Translations under genes and position numbers: made by a program | Assembly (NCBI RefSeq): GCF_014851395.1 | Contig: NW_024044348.1 | Span: forward strand, 23,995,890 to 24,059,889 | Source of the DNA: Micropterus salmoides | Lineage: Eukaryota > Chordata > Actinopteri > Centrarchiformes > Centrarchidae | DNA: 64,000 bases | Direction of reading: 5' to 3' | Notes under the pieces: generated by a model | The model's database searches: none | What the model was told of the DNA's origin: nothing | The model's input: only the letters and a program-made list of their open reading frames with translations | Shown here: in pieces, positions 1 to 12,317 of the stretch | How the letters are laid out: each line of letters starts with the position of its first letter | Position numbering within the stretch: position 1 is the stretch's first letter

Positions 1-88
1 TGAGCCGATTGTATCGTCTGACTGCAGGTGTAGCCACATCTGATTGGACAAGCTGACGATGAGGTCAGGGACACTGGAGCCAGTAAGT
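1..88 (-). CDS. csmd1: csmd1 exon, C-terminal part of third CUB domain (partial)
   Basis: Part of CSMD1, a very large single-pass membrane protein built of alternating CUB and sushi domains that is known as a complement regulator and is mainly neural. On the minus strand the exon opens after a TAG acceptor (comp. 89-90). One base completes a Val codon, then 29 codons run to the window edge, beginning LTGSSVPDLIVSLSNQMWLH and ending LQSDDTIGS. This is the latter half of a CUB domain (the strand around MWLHLQSD). It joins in phase with exon 535-638, giving RVLY-V-LTGSS. The exon is cut by the window start, so the domain end and the following sushi repeat lie outside. The match to CSMD1 rather than CSMD2 or CSMD3 is from memory of the human proteins. 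A teleost a/b paralogue cannot be told. Confidence 0.92.
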
Positions 89-534
89 CTACACACAGAG
101 ATGTACAAACAAATATACATCAACACAATCTGTTAATAAGCATTAATGGTTTATAACTTTCTACTTTTGACTTTAATCATGTACAAACCTAATACAACAT
201 ATTAATACTTAGATGGCTTAATCTATGATTGGTATACAGCATTGTTTAACACTGTAAAAAACTTACAATTTACATTTACATAAAATTTACATTCCTATTA
301 TACCCCGTGTAGTTTAGCGTACACTGTCCTAACTTAAAGGTGGACCATGTGTACTCCAACGATTCCATCAAAATGTCAAGTTGATAAAGCAATCCAATAT
401 GTGTATGTGTACCTGCATAATAGCATCCATGTGTCTCCAATTGTTCCTCTGATTGCCACCATTAGCCTGTTCCATAGTGTTGCATGTCAGTATTACAACG
501 CGTTAGGCCAGAATATACAGTAAGTGGTGCTTAC
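89..534 (-). other. csmd1: csmd1 intron, 446 bp
   Basis: Short intron bounded by GTAAGC (comp. 529-534) and TAG (comp. 89-91). It is AT-rich, with no repeat or coding segment that I recognise. Confidence 0.85.
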
Positions 535-638
535 ACATAGAGTACCCTCCGAGTGTCTCCTATCTTTCCTCCATCTCCCACAGTTAGTGTGTCATATCCT
601 CTTTCCAGGTCAAACTCTTCAAATGACAGCTTTATCAC
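535..638 (-). CDS. csmd1: csmd1 exon, middle of third CUB domain
   Basis: 104-nt exon: 34 full codons plus 2 nt. The minus-strand translation begins VIKLSFEEFDLERGYDTLTV and continues GDGGKIGDTRRVLY, the typical CUB core (F-x-x-F-D-L-E ... YD-x-L-x-V-x-DG). The YD and DG acidic positions are those that often bind Ca2+ in CUB domains. The acceptor is CTAG (comp. 639-641) and the donor is GTAAGC. It enters in phase 0, matching the phase-0 end of exon 23157-23278 (DSGK then VIKL), and leaves with GT, completed by the A of exon 1-88. It is too short to stand out as an ORF and was found by homology and splice phase. The sequence is closest to CSMD1 as I remember it. Confidence 0.94.
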
Positions 639-924
639 CTAGAAAAATGAAACATAATAAAAGCAAACATTGAAACACTTAAAAACACAAACATGTGGTA
701 AAGTGAGAATACAGGAAGAAAACCAGTGAGAGATTTATTATTAATTCTTGCAGGGATGGTCTCAAACGAATTCCAGCAATAGAAACAAATTATTATATCG
801 CTGGGGAAATGCCAACGCCTAGTACTAAAATTGTTGCTTTTACAAATAACTGCTGCTTGAGAAATGGAAGTGCTATATGATGTTAGTTTTCCATGTTAAT
901 AACAATAAATTAATAACATCAAAG

Positions 925-1385
925 TCCTTATAGGCAAGTTATGCCACTCGGCAGCCATCTTGGCAACACCTCCAGGCAGCTATTTCGGACTAACAAGACC
1001 AGGCTCCTATCTGAATGAATTGGGAGAGAGCCATAACTGCACTTATACTGGTCATAAAAACTACGTTAATAGAATCAGCACTAAAATATATTAAAAATCA
1101 CTGAAAAAGTTTGACGACTGTGCCCAAAAATAAGGTTTAAAAAGCGGTTTTCCCGACTGGTTACACTTCTACTACGCATGCGTCACTACTACCACGCATG
1201 CACAGTAGAAGTAAAACAGACCCTTACGTCAGTGGAATCACACGATTGGCTGAAATATGTTTCCCGCTTTGGCTGTTAAAAGCAGACGACTGGCTTTCAT
1301 GTTTGCCGTTAGAGGCTTTCCCCATAGAGTTGTTTTGAGGATGTGATTGAGTGGCGTGTCTCCTCTATAAAACGTCTCTGATAAC
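925..1385. repeat. fish interspersed repeat, family not named
   Basis: A GC-richer block (CpGs, CGCATGCGTCA and GCATGCACAG in mirrored positions at about 1175-1210) set in AT-rich intron. I remember near-identical text, with GCCATCTTGGCAAC near one end and GTGATTGAGTGGCGTGTC near the other, as a recurrent teleost repeat. Boundaries and class are uncertain and rest on memory. Confidence 0.45.
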
Positions 1386-1405
1386 ATCCATTATAAAGTA
1401 GCATT

Positions 1406-1436
1406 TAGATAGATAGATAGATAGATAGATAGAGAG
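1406..1436. repeat. (GATA)n microsatellite
   Basis: About seven GATA/AGAT units followed by AGAG and an eight-T run. Confidence 0.95.
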
Positions 1437-2850
1437 ATTTTTTTTTGTCCTGCTTTCATTAAGTCTGACTTCACAAAGTCTCATTTAATTATAGCACAGA
1501 GGAAATCAGTTTAGAGCAGAAAATAGGAAGAAGGCTTCTACCTTCATGAGTGTCCTAACATACTCTCTGTAGCAATATTCTACAGTACTTCAATAGGTTG
1601 TTTAATGTGCATTTACAAGCAGTCTTAGAAAACAACATAAAAAAAAAATATTAAAAACAATTGAAACTGATAGTATCATCAAACTCAGGCTTTCCAGGGG
1701 ACACCTGATATGCCAGAATGTGAAATGAATCAAACAAAGGGGAAATCACAAATCCTGTTATGCTCTTTCTTCAACGTAAAATGAAAATGATTAGTTGAAA
1801 GAGGGTTGGAGCTATGTCCTCTTTATAGCAGGAGGCAACAAATATGAGAGTAAATATGCTATTCTAAAACATGCCACTACTAATGATAAAACCAACATGA
1901 GAGAGAGACAACCAGTGTTCTTGGCCGTGACCATCATTGTACTCAATTAAAGCTGCTATGGCAAAGGTATAACTATAAATTTGTGACATATTAGCATTTC
2001 AAAAGAATCCATCTTTAATGAAAGTGAGCAGACAGAAAGAACACAACTTCGGTACTGAAAGCGACCTTGCTTTCATTTGGTAGCATCCTCCTTTACACTC
2101 ATAGTTACTCAATTTTTTGGTCTCAATCAGTGAGTTTCTCGTGTATTAGAGAACCAAGATGAACCATGAACATGTGATATTTTGGATGAGAATCCGTCAC
2201 ATGGCAAATTACAAGAAGAAAAAGCTTACTGCAGGTGGTACGGATGTAAAAACCATTTCAACACGCCAGAATCAGCTATGCAAAAGTAAGCCATTGGCTG
2301 TGCAAATGTAAAAGAATATGGAAACATGTGATGGGTTAACAGGGATCATTGGAATGATAAAGAATACATGTATAATGAACAAATCTGTATTCATGATTCA
2401 CGATTGAATACATAAATGCACACACACACAATCTCTAAAAAAGTGCAAACTGACATGTAAACAGGCTAATATTTATAAAAAAGTTTATTTTAACATCAGC
2501 AACTTACATTCAAGAAGCAGCTCAAAGAAAATGAGACTCATACTTGAAGAACACATTTTACTATCTTATTATACACTGCCTCTGGCAATGTTTAGTCTTT
2601 CAAAAATGGCTACATATAATGGTAAAGAGATGCAAAACATCATTGTGAGGTGGATAACACACAGTCACAGAGAGAGCATTAATAAACCATTGTACTTTAT
2701 TTGTTGATGTGTTTTAGTATCTTATCTTCCACTGAATCTGACTATTCTCAAGAACCCATGTTTTTTGTAGTGGACCAGCCAGTGTGTTGTTTTTGATTAT
2801 TCTATATCAAAAGGAAGATTCAAATTCTCTTTGTTTCTCCCTGAGAGAAA

Positions 2851-2881
<31 letters not shown>
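2851..2881. repeat. poly-G tract, 31 bases
   Basis: Uninterrupted run of 31 G. The exact length in an assembly is unreliable, because such runs are prone to sequencing error. Confidence 0.9.
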
Positions 2882-2883
<2 letters not shown>

Positions 2884-3778
2884 GAAATATCAACCCTCAA
2901 CAGACAGCTGCAGTACCCCAAAGGAGGGGGTGAAAGGTTTGCTCCACTCCAAAGTGCTGCTTGGGTAGTTTCAGCTATAAAACCTACCACCTCTAATGAA
3001 GTTGAGATAACACTCTATGCATGACTATTAAAATGACAATATTAACCTTGTCCAGAGAATAACCTTAACCTGAACCAGGCTGTGAGGACCTCAGTGACCA
3101 TAAAGGTGTCACCCCGACACTTCCCAGAGACTAACTTCATCCTGAACCAGCCTATCAGAACCCTTTTGAATAAAGGTCAAGAGACGCTAAACTGCCCCCA
3201 CACAGGGTAACCATGGAAACGAAGTTCCTCTTTCAGATTACCTCAGACATCAAAGACCCCCTTCCTCAGTCTTGACTCTCTATCCCACCAAAGAGCCATT
3301 AATTTGGACCCTTTACATGCCCTCTTCCTTCTCATGCAGACATGCGAAACTGATAAGAAAGACAGACACCAGAGAAACACTACCTCGAATTCCTTTGTGT
3401 GGACAAATGAATATTGTCTCCTTATAAACTTGCCTATTACCTTGTTTTAATTAAAGAATCTTTAAGTTACTTAGTAGGTCTCCACTTCCATTTGAGTAGT
3501 TATATAATCATGTGTTTGCTGTTGTTGAAAAGAAGAATCCATAAATAAGTAATAATAATTTTGCAGTGCTCTTTAATTTACAGCAATGATCACTGACATT
3601 CCTTTAATTTATGTTTTAACTAATGTTTTATCCCAACACTTTCTGACACTTCCTTTAGAATTGATATGATACAGAAATGTTATCCTGTGCTACTTAATTA
3701 ATTTCCCCAGCTCCTGAGCAAATGTTTGTTTTAAAGAAATAATCAAAGTTATCTCAGTCTCCTCTCATAGGACCAGAG

Positions 3779-3795
3779 CCCCCCCCCCCCCCCCC
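3779..3795. repeat. poly-C tract, 17 bases
   Basis: Uninterrupted run of 17 C, about 900 bp from the G31 tract. Confidence 0.9.
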
Positions 3796-5399
3796 GCACC
3801 CCAAGAGGACAAAAAAAGTATTACATGTAATGCGTCTCCCGCGGTTTAATGTAACGTCCTAAGAAGTCCGGCCCAAAGAGCGCCACGACTTTCAAGTTTT
3901 CTTTGTCTCACAGTAACTTATTCAGCCTACATCTGTGAGGTCTGGAGAACCTTCGTGGAAGTTATTCTTTTCTTTTATTTGTTTGTAAAGTTATCAAACC
4001 GTTTTAAGTCACGCAAGTTTCTTTTTAAGCTTTTTTCCCGTCTAACCTCACTCCTCCCCACAACAACGAAGCCCGGGAGGCCATGGGTTAGTTACGCCAG
4101 CAGTAACAGAGGACATCAAAAAAAACACATTATCATATAACTTCCATTTATTGGTTCTCTTTCTCTCTTAGAATCAAATCCTTCGCCACAATAACTCAGA
4201 CCAACAAAATTCACATTGAACTACACCATTCCCCTTGTCTGCACTTTGTTTTGTTTAGCCATTGTTTATTTCTTTGATGTATATTTAACCTCATCTATTC
4301 ACGTAGTTAGTTCTAATAAATTTCACCCAAATCACAGGAACTGTGGGTATTGTTTAACTCCAGGTCACTGTAACAGAGGATTTACGCCTTTGATATGAGA
4401 TTGACTGATTGATTTATAAAAAATGATTAAGCAATTACTACTAACTAACTGATCACTAGGAATAATTGTATAATTATAAAACCATACCCAGGGAGTCCAT
4501 AGGCCCTGGGAGAACTGAATTTCTGGTGGTGCCCTGAGGATTTATGAATGAATACTTCTGAATATTAATATTCATAATTTTTGTTAAAGGTAACGTAGGT
4601 ACACTACATTTTATATCACTGTTAAGATCTTCAGATGTTTCATAACCATTTTTAAGGACACAATATTTTATCTATCAGTAGTATAACAGTAGTACTGATC
4701 ACGTCAACTACCCAGGTTTTATGGGGATACAGAAACCATTTCTTGGCTGTGATACATCAGTAAAACTTTTGATAACTAGTTTGGCAGACAGCTGAAAGAG
4801 AAATACATGTTAACAGGCATAAAAGCATTTAAAGTCAAGGTGAAATTAAATACTCGTTTTCAGCAACAACATACACATCTCATTTGTAAATTGCATATCC
4901 TTTGCTTTCTTTTCCTACAAAAAGTACCCAAATGGGAGAAATATATATTTTATATTTTGGGATTTCAATTTCTTCTGTGTTGATTTATGCATATAGCCAA
5001 ATATTTGTTTTTAACTTATTTGCATAGAGCAGTAATTATCAGTTTTGCATAGGCTGACTGTGACTAACAGCCGCATAACAGCTGTGAAAAACACATAAAG
5101 AACCACAACCCACTACAGCTTTCCAGCCAATATCTCATTCTTACCTACATGTCTTGTGTTGTACCTTGGCTAGCTACCAAACATCTACAGGGCTAAAGGT
5201 GCACTGCTAATGTCAGTTGCTTGCTAATTGGCTAGTCAGCTGTAGCACACTAAACAGCTACCTCCAAATGTCAACTTTAATCAGTTTCATTTGTCCTCAA
5301 ATACTTTTTTCTTCCTTTTAAAAAAATTTGTTGGGCTTTCATTCCAGGCACAAGTTAAATTAAAGTTATTAAGATTGTACAGCAGCAGCTTGTGAGTGT

Positions 5400-5405
<6 letters not shown>

Positions 5406-5443
<38 letters not shown>
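5406..5443. repeat. (TG)n microsatellite
   Basis: About 19 uninterrupted TG units. Confidence 0.97.
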
Positions 5444-5446
<3 letters not shown>

Positions 5447-6699
5447 TATAGGTGGTTTGCTGAGGTATATCTCTCTTATCAACTGAAGCAGAATGATGTT
5501 TAGGCACGCCTGTTTCACTGAATGTGAGAGCACAGTTTGGCTGTGTTTCAGTGCCTACATGTTTCTGTCTTTATTTATATGTTTGTGTGTATGTGTGGTG
5601 TCTAGACAGTCAAGGCAGATTGCATAGAAGCAGCATACTTAAAAGAAAGAACTGAACTGAGCAAGAAGCTCAGTGCTGTTCAATAGATCCAAGTGGACCC
5701 ATTTAGAAACACATTAAGAGCAGCCTGCAACCCAAAACCATACTAGATTAGCTTCTTTATTTTCTAAAGCAAGGATAGAAAGGAAGTAAGGAAGCAAACA
5801 CGACAGAAAGAAAAAGGACAGGAAGTATAATCTAGGCCTTTACAAATATTTAACTAAAACAGTGTTGACAGTAAACACAAAATGTGCCTTCAGTTTGATG
5901 ACTGCAGTTCTGTATATTCTTTTGATTCACATTACTGAGTTTTTTCCAGGAGAGTTCCTCATGTTCGAAGTTGGACCAAGATCAGTAAAAGCGTTTCTAT
6001 CTTAGGGTGGATGCTCTTTCAAGTGATAAGTGAAGCGTTATCACTTTGAGGTCATTAGCAGGCAGCAGAGCAGCTCAATAGGCTATTTAAACATTGTTAA
6101 GAGCACTGTGCAAACCAAACCTACAGTGAAATATTGGGTGGACTAGTTCCTGAATTCCCTTGTTGAGCTGAGGCTGCAGTGGTGCTGGTCACTGTCAAGC
6201 AGCAACAGAGGAGAGAAATTTTCCAATCAAAGGAGGTCAAATGCTTCTCTGTATGGTTTTTTTCATTTGGGTCCTCTGGTCAGATGGCAGCCTTCCAACC
6301 ATACTTACTATACTGTTGGGCAGTCCTAGGTTCCCCTAAAAAATAAGATTTGATTTGGGCACTATTAAAATGTAAATATGTCTAATGAGTTACGTTCTGC
6401 CAGCCATTTCAACTAAAGAATAAGATGAGGTGTCCCTCACCAAGGGTAGCACCAGGCACGTGCACACATAGACATCAAAAGCTTAAGCACCTGCCCTTTT
6501 TCTTCCTGGTGAGAAAGTGCCCTTTTTACAGGGGTACTTTTGAATATATATTCCTGTTTGCGCACAGCTTCCCTGTCAAACACATATATTTATTGAATAA
6601 AAAATCAAAAGATCAGGTCAGGAGATTAGACTTTAAGTTCCGATGCCTATGGAGGGTTTATTGAGTCAGAATTAAAACTCGTCTAAACTAAAAGTCTAA

Positions 6700-6830
6700 A
6701 TTAAAAATGCATTTAGGATTGGGCATTTGGTTTTAGCATTAGGCAATTAGTATTTAGAATTGGCCATTTAGGAATTTAGGAGTGGGCATTTGGGCAGTTA
6801 GGTTTGGGCATTCAAGTTTGACAGTTAATT
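6700..6830. repeat. degenerate tandem of about 20 bp (TTTGGGCATT-like)
   Basis: The words GGGCATTTGG, GGCCATTTAGG, GGGCATTTGGG and GGGCATTCAAG follow each other at 15-30 bp spacing. This looks like an old, diverged short tandem array. No coding potential is seen. Confidence 0.5.
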
Positions 6831-7262
6831 AGCCAAAAGCCAAATATAGTTAACTTGTATCTTACTAACATCCATGACTACACTAATAGCTAATGTAATA
6901 ATAATAAAAATAATGTATTTGATCAATAAATTAATGTATTCGATCAATACATTAATGTATTCAGGTAATTCAGTATTCTGTTGCTAGGCTGTGTAAAGCT
7001 CAAGGATTTCTTGCTTATGAAACAAAAAAATATTTAAACAATTCATTTTGATGTCCCTCTCCTTGGTGCAGTCATTTATTCAAAATAAATACTTGTAACT
7101 TGAAACATGCACATTGTTGCATAGTTTCCTTTGCTGTTGCCTATTCATGAGATAAACCTAGTGAATACTAAAGAAGACCATGGTCTCTGTGTGAACTGAT
7201 GATTTTGGGGTGTGTGTGAGGGAATTCAAATAAATTGGTAAGGAAGTCAGTTGTGTAATATA

Positions 7263-8384
7263 TAGGGCTGTGCACATTAATGCATCATTATTGCGTTAAT
7301 GCATTAATTAATTAACACGACAGTTATTTTATCTCACGTTAACGCAGTTTTTTAAAAATTATTATTATTTTGAAAGTCCGTTGCTCACTGGCTCTGAATA
7401 CACATACAGTCAAACCATGGGTCACAGGAGGGATGTGATGTTGATCAGCCAGCAAATCACCCACCCAAACTAGCAGTGGAGGGAGGCTTCAGCAGGTTCT
7501 CTCAGGTGAACAGAAAGGGAGACAGCACTCCGTGAGTAAATGGCAGGCGCTCTATGGATAGTAACCGTGGCAACGGCTTCTGTGCGTTACACAGCTGTAG
7601 AATATTTAACTTAAGTTAAAATTATACATAACTTTACCTGATAGGCCTTCATCTAGTTTTGCGGGGATGCTCTGCCATGTGCATTCCCTCCTGTTGATGT
7701 CCTGGTAACTATTTAGTAAACAGTAATAGATTCTGGAAACTCACAAACAGCGAGGATCAGTCTCTCCTCCAATGATTTATGCTCCGCATCGCGTACAAAA
7801 TGTTCAGGACAATTCAACTTCAGTAGCTGGCAGGCGTGTGCGTGAGGCGAACGGGAACGGACCCCTTGTCGCTAATACTTGCGCTCGACCACTTCACCTC
7901 ACTCTAACAGGGAAACTTGCTACTGATTGAACATAGACTGCTCCCTGATAAAAGAAAAATGTTTCTGCTGATTACCGTTCAGAAAAAAAAACAAGAAAAC
8001 TGGACTCTGATGGTAACTTGCTTTAACAAGCTAGATAAAAGGTAATGCCCTGGCAGTGGCAAATAGCTTTTGGTTTAATATTTGATTTGATTACATTAAT
8101 GTTTAAGTTGAGATTTACAAGAAATATTTTATTGCTACTGTGTAATGGGAATACTGCTGGTAAAAAGCACCTTATTTGTTTAAAGTGTTTTGCACTTTTG
8201 TGTAGCCTATATAGCAGTACATTTAAATTAAAAGTACTAAATATACTACTTTTATTTTATTTTGCGTATAACAATGCGATTAATCGCAAGAAAATCATGT
8301 GATTAATGCAAAAATCATGCAATTAAACGCAAGAAAATCATGTGATTAATCACAATTAAAAATTGTAATCGTTGTCCAGCACTT
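7263..8384. mobile_element. non-autonomous hAT-like element, about 1.1 kb
   Basis: The left end reads TAGGGCTGTGCACATTAATG. The right end on the other strand reads AAGTGCTGGACAACGATTAC, so the ends are imperfect inverted repeats of the hAT type. The flanks are 8 bp each: GTAATATA (7255-7262) and GTTATATA (8385-8392), 7 of 8 identical, as expected for an old hAT target duplication. The interior holds a CpG-rich block (about 7440-7880) and AT-rich subterminal stretches with repeated GATTAATCGCAAG-like words near 8275-8350. No transposase reading frame is left. Class is inferred from ends and duplication length only. Confidence 0.7.
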
Positions 8385-8561
8385 GTTATATATTAAACAT
8401 TTTTCTAATAAATAATTATGAGAAGTGCCCTTTTTCACTTGAGCCCCTGCCGTCCAAAATCTCTGTGCACATCTCTGGGTAGCACACATGGGTATAGGAT
8501 AAATTTCAACCTTGGTGGCAAAATGGCCAACCTCCTTATTACTATCCAACGAAGGTTAAAA

Positions 8562-8756
8562 TGAAGGGCAACTGGACTTGGTTGAAGCTACTGGAAGACG
8601 TTTCGTCCCTTATCCAAAGGACTTCTTCAGTTCTGACTGACTGGCAGGGAAACTCAGCTATTAACCTCAGTGGGGTCGTTATCTCGGGTCATCGATACCG
8701 CTGGTTCGTTAGTGTAGATAACTATGACCTGGATGACTGAGAATCTTCATAGACAC
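8562..8756. repeat. interspersed repeat fragment with GAAGACGTTTCGTCC motif
   Basis: The segment around GGAAGACGTTTCGTCCCTTA and GGACTTCTTCAGTTCTGACT resembles text I remember as recurrent in fish genomes, probably from a retroelement. Edges and class are not determined. Confidence 0.4.
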
Positions 8757-9065
8757 CTCCTTATTACTATCACACTCAACAACACTACAACAAACATGCA
8801 ATTTTTCTCACATCAAACAATGATTTCTAACAGAACTCACTCTGGATTTGATCAACCTCTCAAATGACCCACTGTAAATGTAGCAATTATTGCAAAACAA
8901 AATGTTTCTTAACTAAAGTTAAAGCAAAAGCTGTACTAGGAAAATCTTATACAGCTTTCGAAGACATGACAGAATGCTGTGTTTGTACATTATTTTCCAA
9001 CAAAAAGCACTTTTACAATTTGTCTTACTTGAATTAGAAGCTGACAACAACCGTGTATAGTAAGA

Positions 9066-9081
9066 GTGTGTGTGTGTGTGT
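9066..9081. repeat. short (TG)n
   Basis: Eight TG units. Confidence 0.9.
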
Positions 9082-11409
9082 ATGCAATTCAATCACCACA
9101 GGTCCAAACGTCTGGGCATGAAAGAAATGAAATCAAAATGGTAAATCCATTATTTTGAAGCTGGATTACACATTTTTTACAAGTTGGCAACCTCAAATGA
9201 CATGAGAGGTAATGCAATTTAAACACTAAAGTACCCAGAAATTATACAGCATGACATCAGTAAACTTGCCACCACTGATGATGACAAACATGGACGGTCT
9301 CAGATTGGGAACGGTAGACTGACGAGAGAGGCAAAATCATGTTTGTCATGTCTAACTTCCTCTTGATAGAACACTTGTTTCATTAATTTTGTCACTTCCT
9401 GTCCACATTGATAGTGTCATGCGAATAAACATACCTAACACCACAATTTATGTGATATACAGGGTCTTAACAGGGACAGAGTCAGGACTGACAAACTCTA
9501 TTCCTCTTCTATCCCAGTGGGATTTAAGCTTAAGAGGGGCGTACTTTTATATTTTGCTCACTGAGGCTTTAATGCATTTCTAACTACACTGAGTCAAAAA
9601 TAAACTGTCAAGAAAACGTTTAAACTATGTACTGAGGTGACCCCTTGTCACAAGTAGTACAGAGAAGGAACATCTGTCCTGAAAGCAGAGTGTACGAGAA
9701 TTCCCTTGCTGAGGTTGTGCAGCTACGTTGAGTCATTGGTGAACACCCACAATGTAAGTGGTGGCTTTTTTCCAATAGATTACTTTTAACCTTTCAGCCA
9801 AATAAAGAATAGAATAGCATAAAACCCTGCTTGAAGACGGCACCCACAGCAGCACTCTTCATCCCTGGGAAAGTTATTTTCAGAATGTGATCAGCTACAG
9901 AAAACAAACTACCTGTAGCCTAATCAATTATTTATTGGATTACTCACTTTTCTTCTTCTTTTTTTCATTCTAGACCTTTTAGGAGCATTTCATTTCATTG
10001 ACAGTCTAATCAGAATTTTAGAAGCACTTTTGCTGCTCAATGCAGCTCAAGAGAGTGTTATAAATCATATTTATAGTGCACTGCATCTTGCAGCTGCAGT
10101 GAATTTTATGATGGATACAAACCACGCAGCTGGGCAATGAGGGACAAACGCAGCAGCGGGATGCATACCAAGGCACTGCTTGTAGATTCTCATCCTTACA
10201 GTTCATTTAGATCAGCTGTTTAGAGCCTCATCAAGCTGTTAACAAGCACAAAGAAGTAGATGCTGCAGCTGAATGTGCATAGATGTCTAAGTCCAATGCT
10301 ACAGCCCCTTGCAGTCCACTAGGCGAGAGTATGAGCTAGTAGTTTAGCTGTAGGATCAACCATCATTATTTGACACACTGTTATAAAATGTTTCAGAAGT
10401 CTGTTATACTATTAAGTGACTGGATCCCAAGGTCCTCTGCCAGGCTCTCATTACAATAAATTGAGCGGTGAATTTGCTGCTCTCTGTAAGAGACATCCAT
10501 TCATTGCTTTTGTTTATGTTTATTGCTTTTCAGGGTCTCGAGGGCCAGAAGCTGTCCGAGTATGCACTGACCAGAGGGCAGAGCATGGCTTAGACAGATG
10601 GCTGGTCTATCACAGGGTTACCTTAGATATACAATCACCCAATAGCAGTATACCTGACCTGCATGACTTTGGAATGTGTGAGGAAACAGTATCAACAAGA
10701 GGAACAACACAATTTAAAACATTAAATGAGGTTAGGACTTCTTACTGATCCCAGCTACATCTTGATCTGGGCACTACCAAAGAACCTGGTGACGTCTTCT
10801 GCTTCAGACAAAAGTTGACGGAAAAAACAAAAGAGGCTGATAAATTATACTGACTGACACCCCATGACCGGCAACCAGTGCAGCCAATTAAGATGTTAGC
10901 ATATACACTTGATCTCAGCTCAGCAGAAATGTGATAAAAATGGTGATAGAGATATAAGAAAGAATGAAATCTTACCTGGCCACAAGAGATTAATTTCCTC
11001 ACAGGTAGTGTGTGTTAAAAGGTCATTACATGTGCACTATAATAAAATGGTTTCATTACACAATACCGTATAGAGTGCAGCATCTGTGGTGATCACTGCA
11101 TCTTGGGTTTAAATGTCAATGTTTTTTAACTTAGTTACTGTGTCTCGATGTTATTATATGCTCTGACAAGCAATTTTCCATTTGGGACAAATAAAATACC
11201 AGTCAGTTTAAAAATAGACTGCCAAGGATGCTAGCCTGCTGGTTGTACCCTGAAAGTAGCCAGATGTGCCATGTTTATGTGTTGCAGTTGTGCCCCGAGG
11301 TGACCTTTGCTTTAAGTGGCAAGAAAGCAAACAGCTGCTGTCTGGTAAAATAACTCCCTTGCCAAGGTGTTACAGCACCACTGAGTGCTGTTGACATGTT
11401 GCCTGGACA

Positions 11410-11417
11410 TTTATTTA

Positions 11418-11462
<45 letters not shown>
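11410..11462. repeat. (TTTA)n then (AT)n microsatellite
   Basis: Five TTTA units run directly into about 16 AT units. Confidence 0.95.
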
Positions 11463-11467
<5 letters not shown>

Positions 11468-12317
11468 CTGCATAGTGTTGTCCAAATTATGTTGTTGTTG
11501 TAAGAGATGTACATTGTTGTTGTTTTGTTCATTCGCTTCCAAACACCCACCAATCCTGTCAATCAGTGATATGGCTCTGATTTACCTGCTTTCTGGAAGT
11601 CTGGCCCCTTTATTCACATCAGATTCTTTGTGTGGTTTGATACTGATACTTTTGACTGGCTTAAACTTGGTGAGACCGCTACAACACTATGTTTGAGCAA
11701 CAGCTGTGTTGCAGCTCTGTGTAACCTCTTTGCCTAATAAACTGTTCAGTGATACTGCAGAAAAATATCTGACAACAGCAGACTGTGGATTGATACATTT
11801 ACTTTAACGATGCTGGATTTGAGATGCTTTTTTATAGGATTATTTGACATTACTCTAAAACAAACTTTTAATTCATGTATTACCACCATTAGAAGAGGCC
11901 AGTGCAGAAAATGAAAAGGTGTGACCTTGGGACATTCATACATCGCCCATGGACAGCCTCCTTCAGTAGAGAGGTATAAGGTGCAGGAATAAGAGCCAAC
12001 GACACAGCTAATATAGTGAATTATGGTCAGTCAGACTGCCAAATTACAGTCAAAAGCCAAAATAGCACAAAGCCTTGAATTGAGATAATGTGCTAATTAG
12101 GTAGCTATTGGTGAATGTCTTTCCATTACTATGGACACTGATGGTTATTTACTCTGCACATTTTGTTCAGTCTATGTGATCAACATCCTCACTGATCTAT
12201 GGCCTATAAGTCGTATAATTTGTAGTGATTCAGAAATTACACAGTATTGTACATGGTAGCAGCAGTCCTACCACCACAAAAACACATACAGTTTTAGAGT
12301 AAATATATGGTAGATAC

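Noticed and set aside
1175..1210. Regulatory palindrome CGCATGCG
   Set aside because: It lies inside a block I take to be a common fish repeat, so the symmetry is more likely a property of the repeat.
3955..4398. LTR or small gene (two short ORFs, AATAAA)
   Set aside because: No paired repeat, primer site or protein similarity that I can see.
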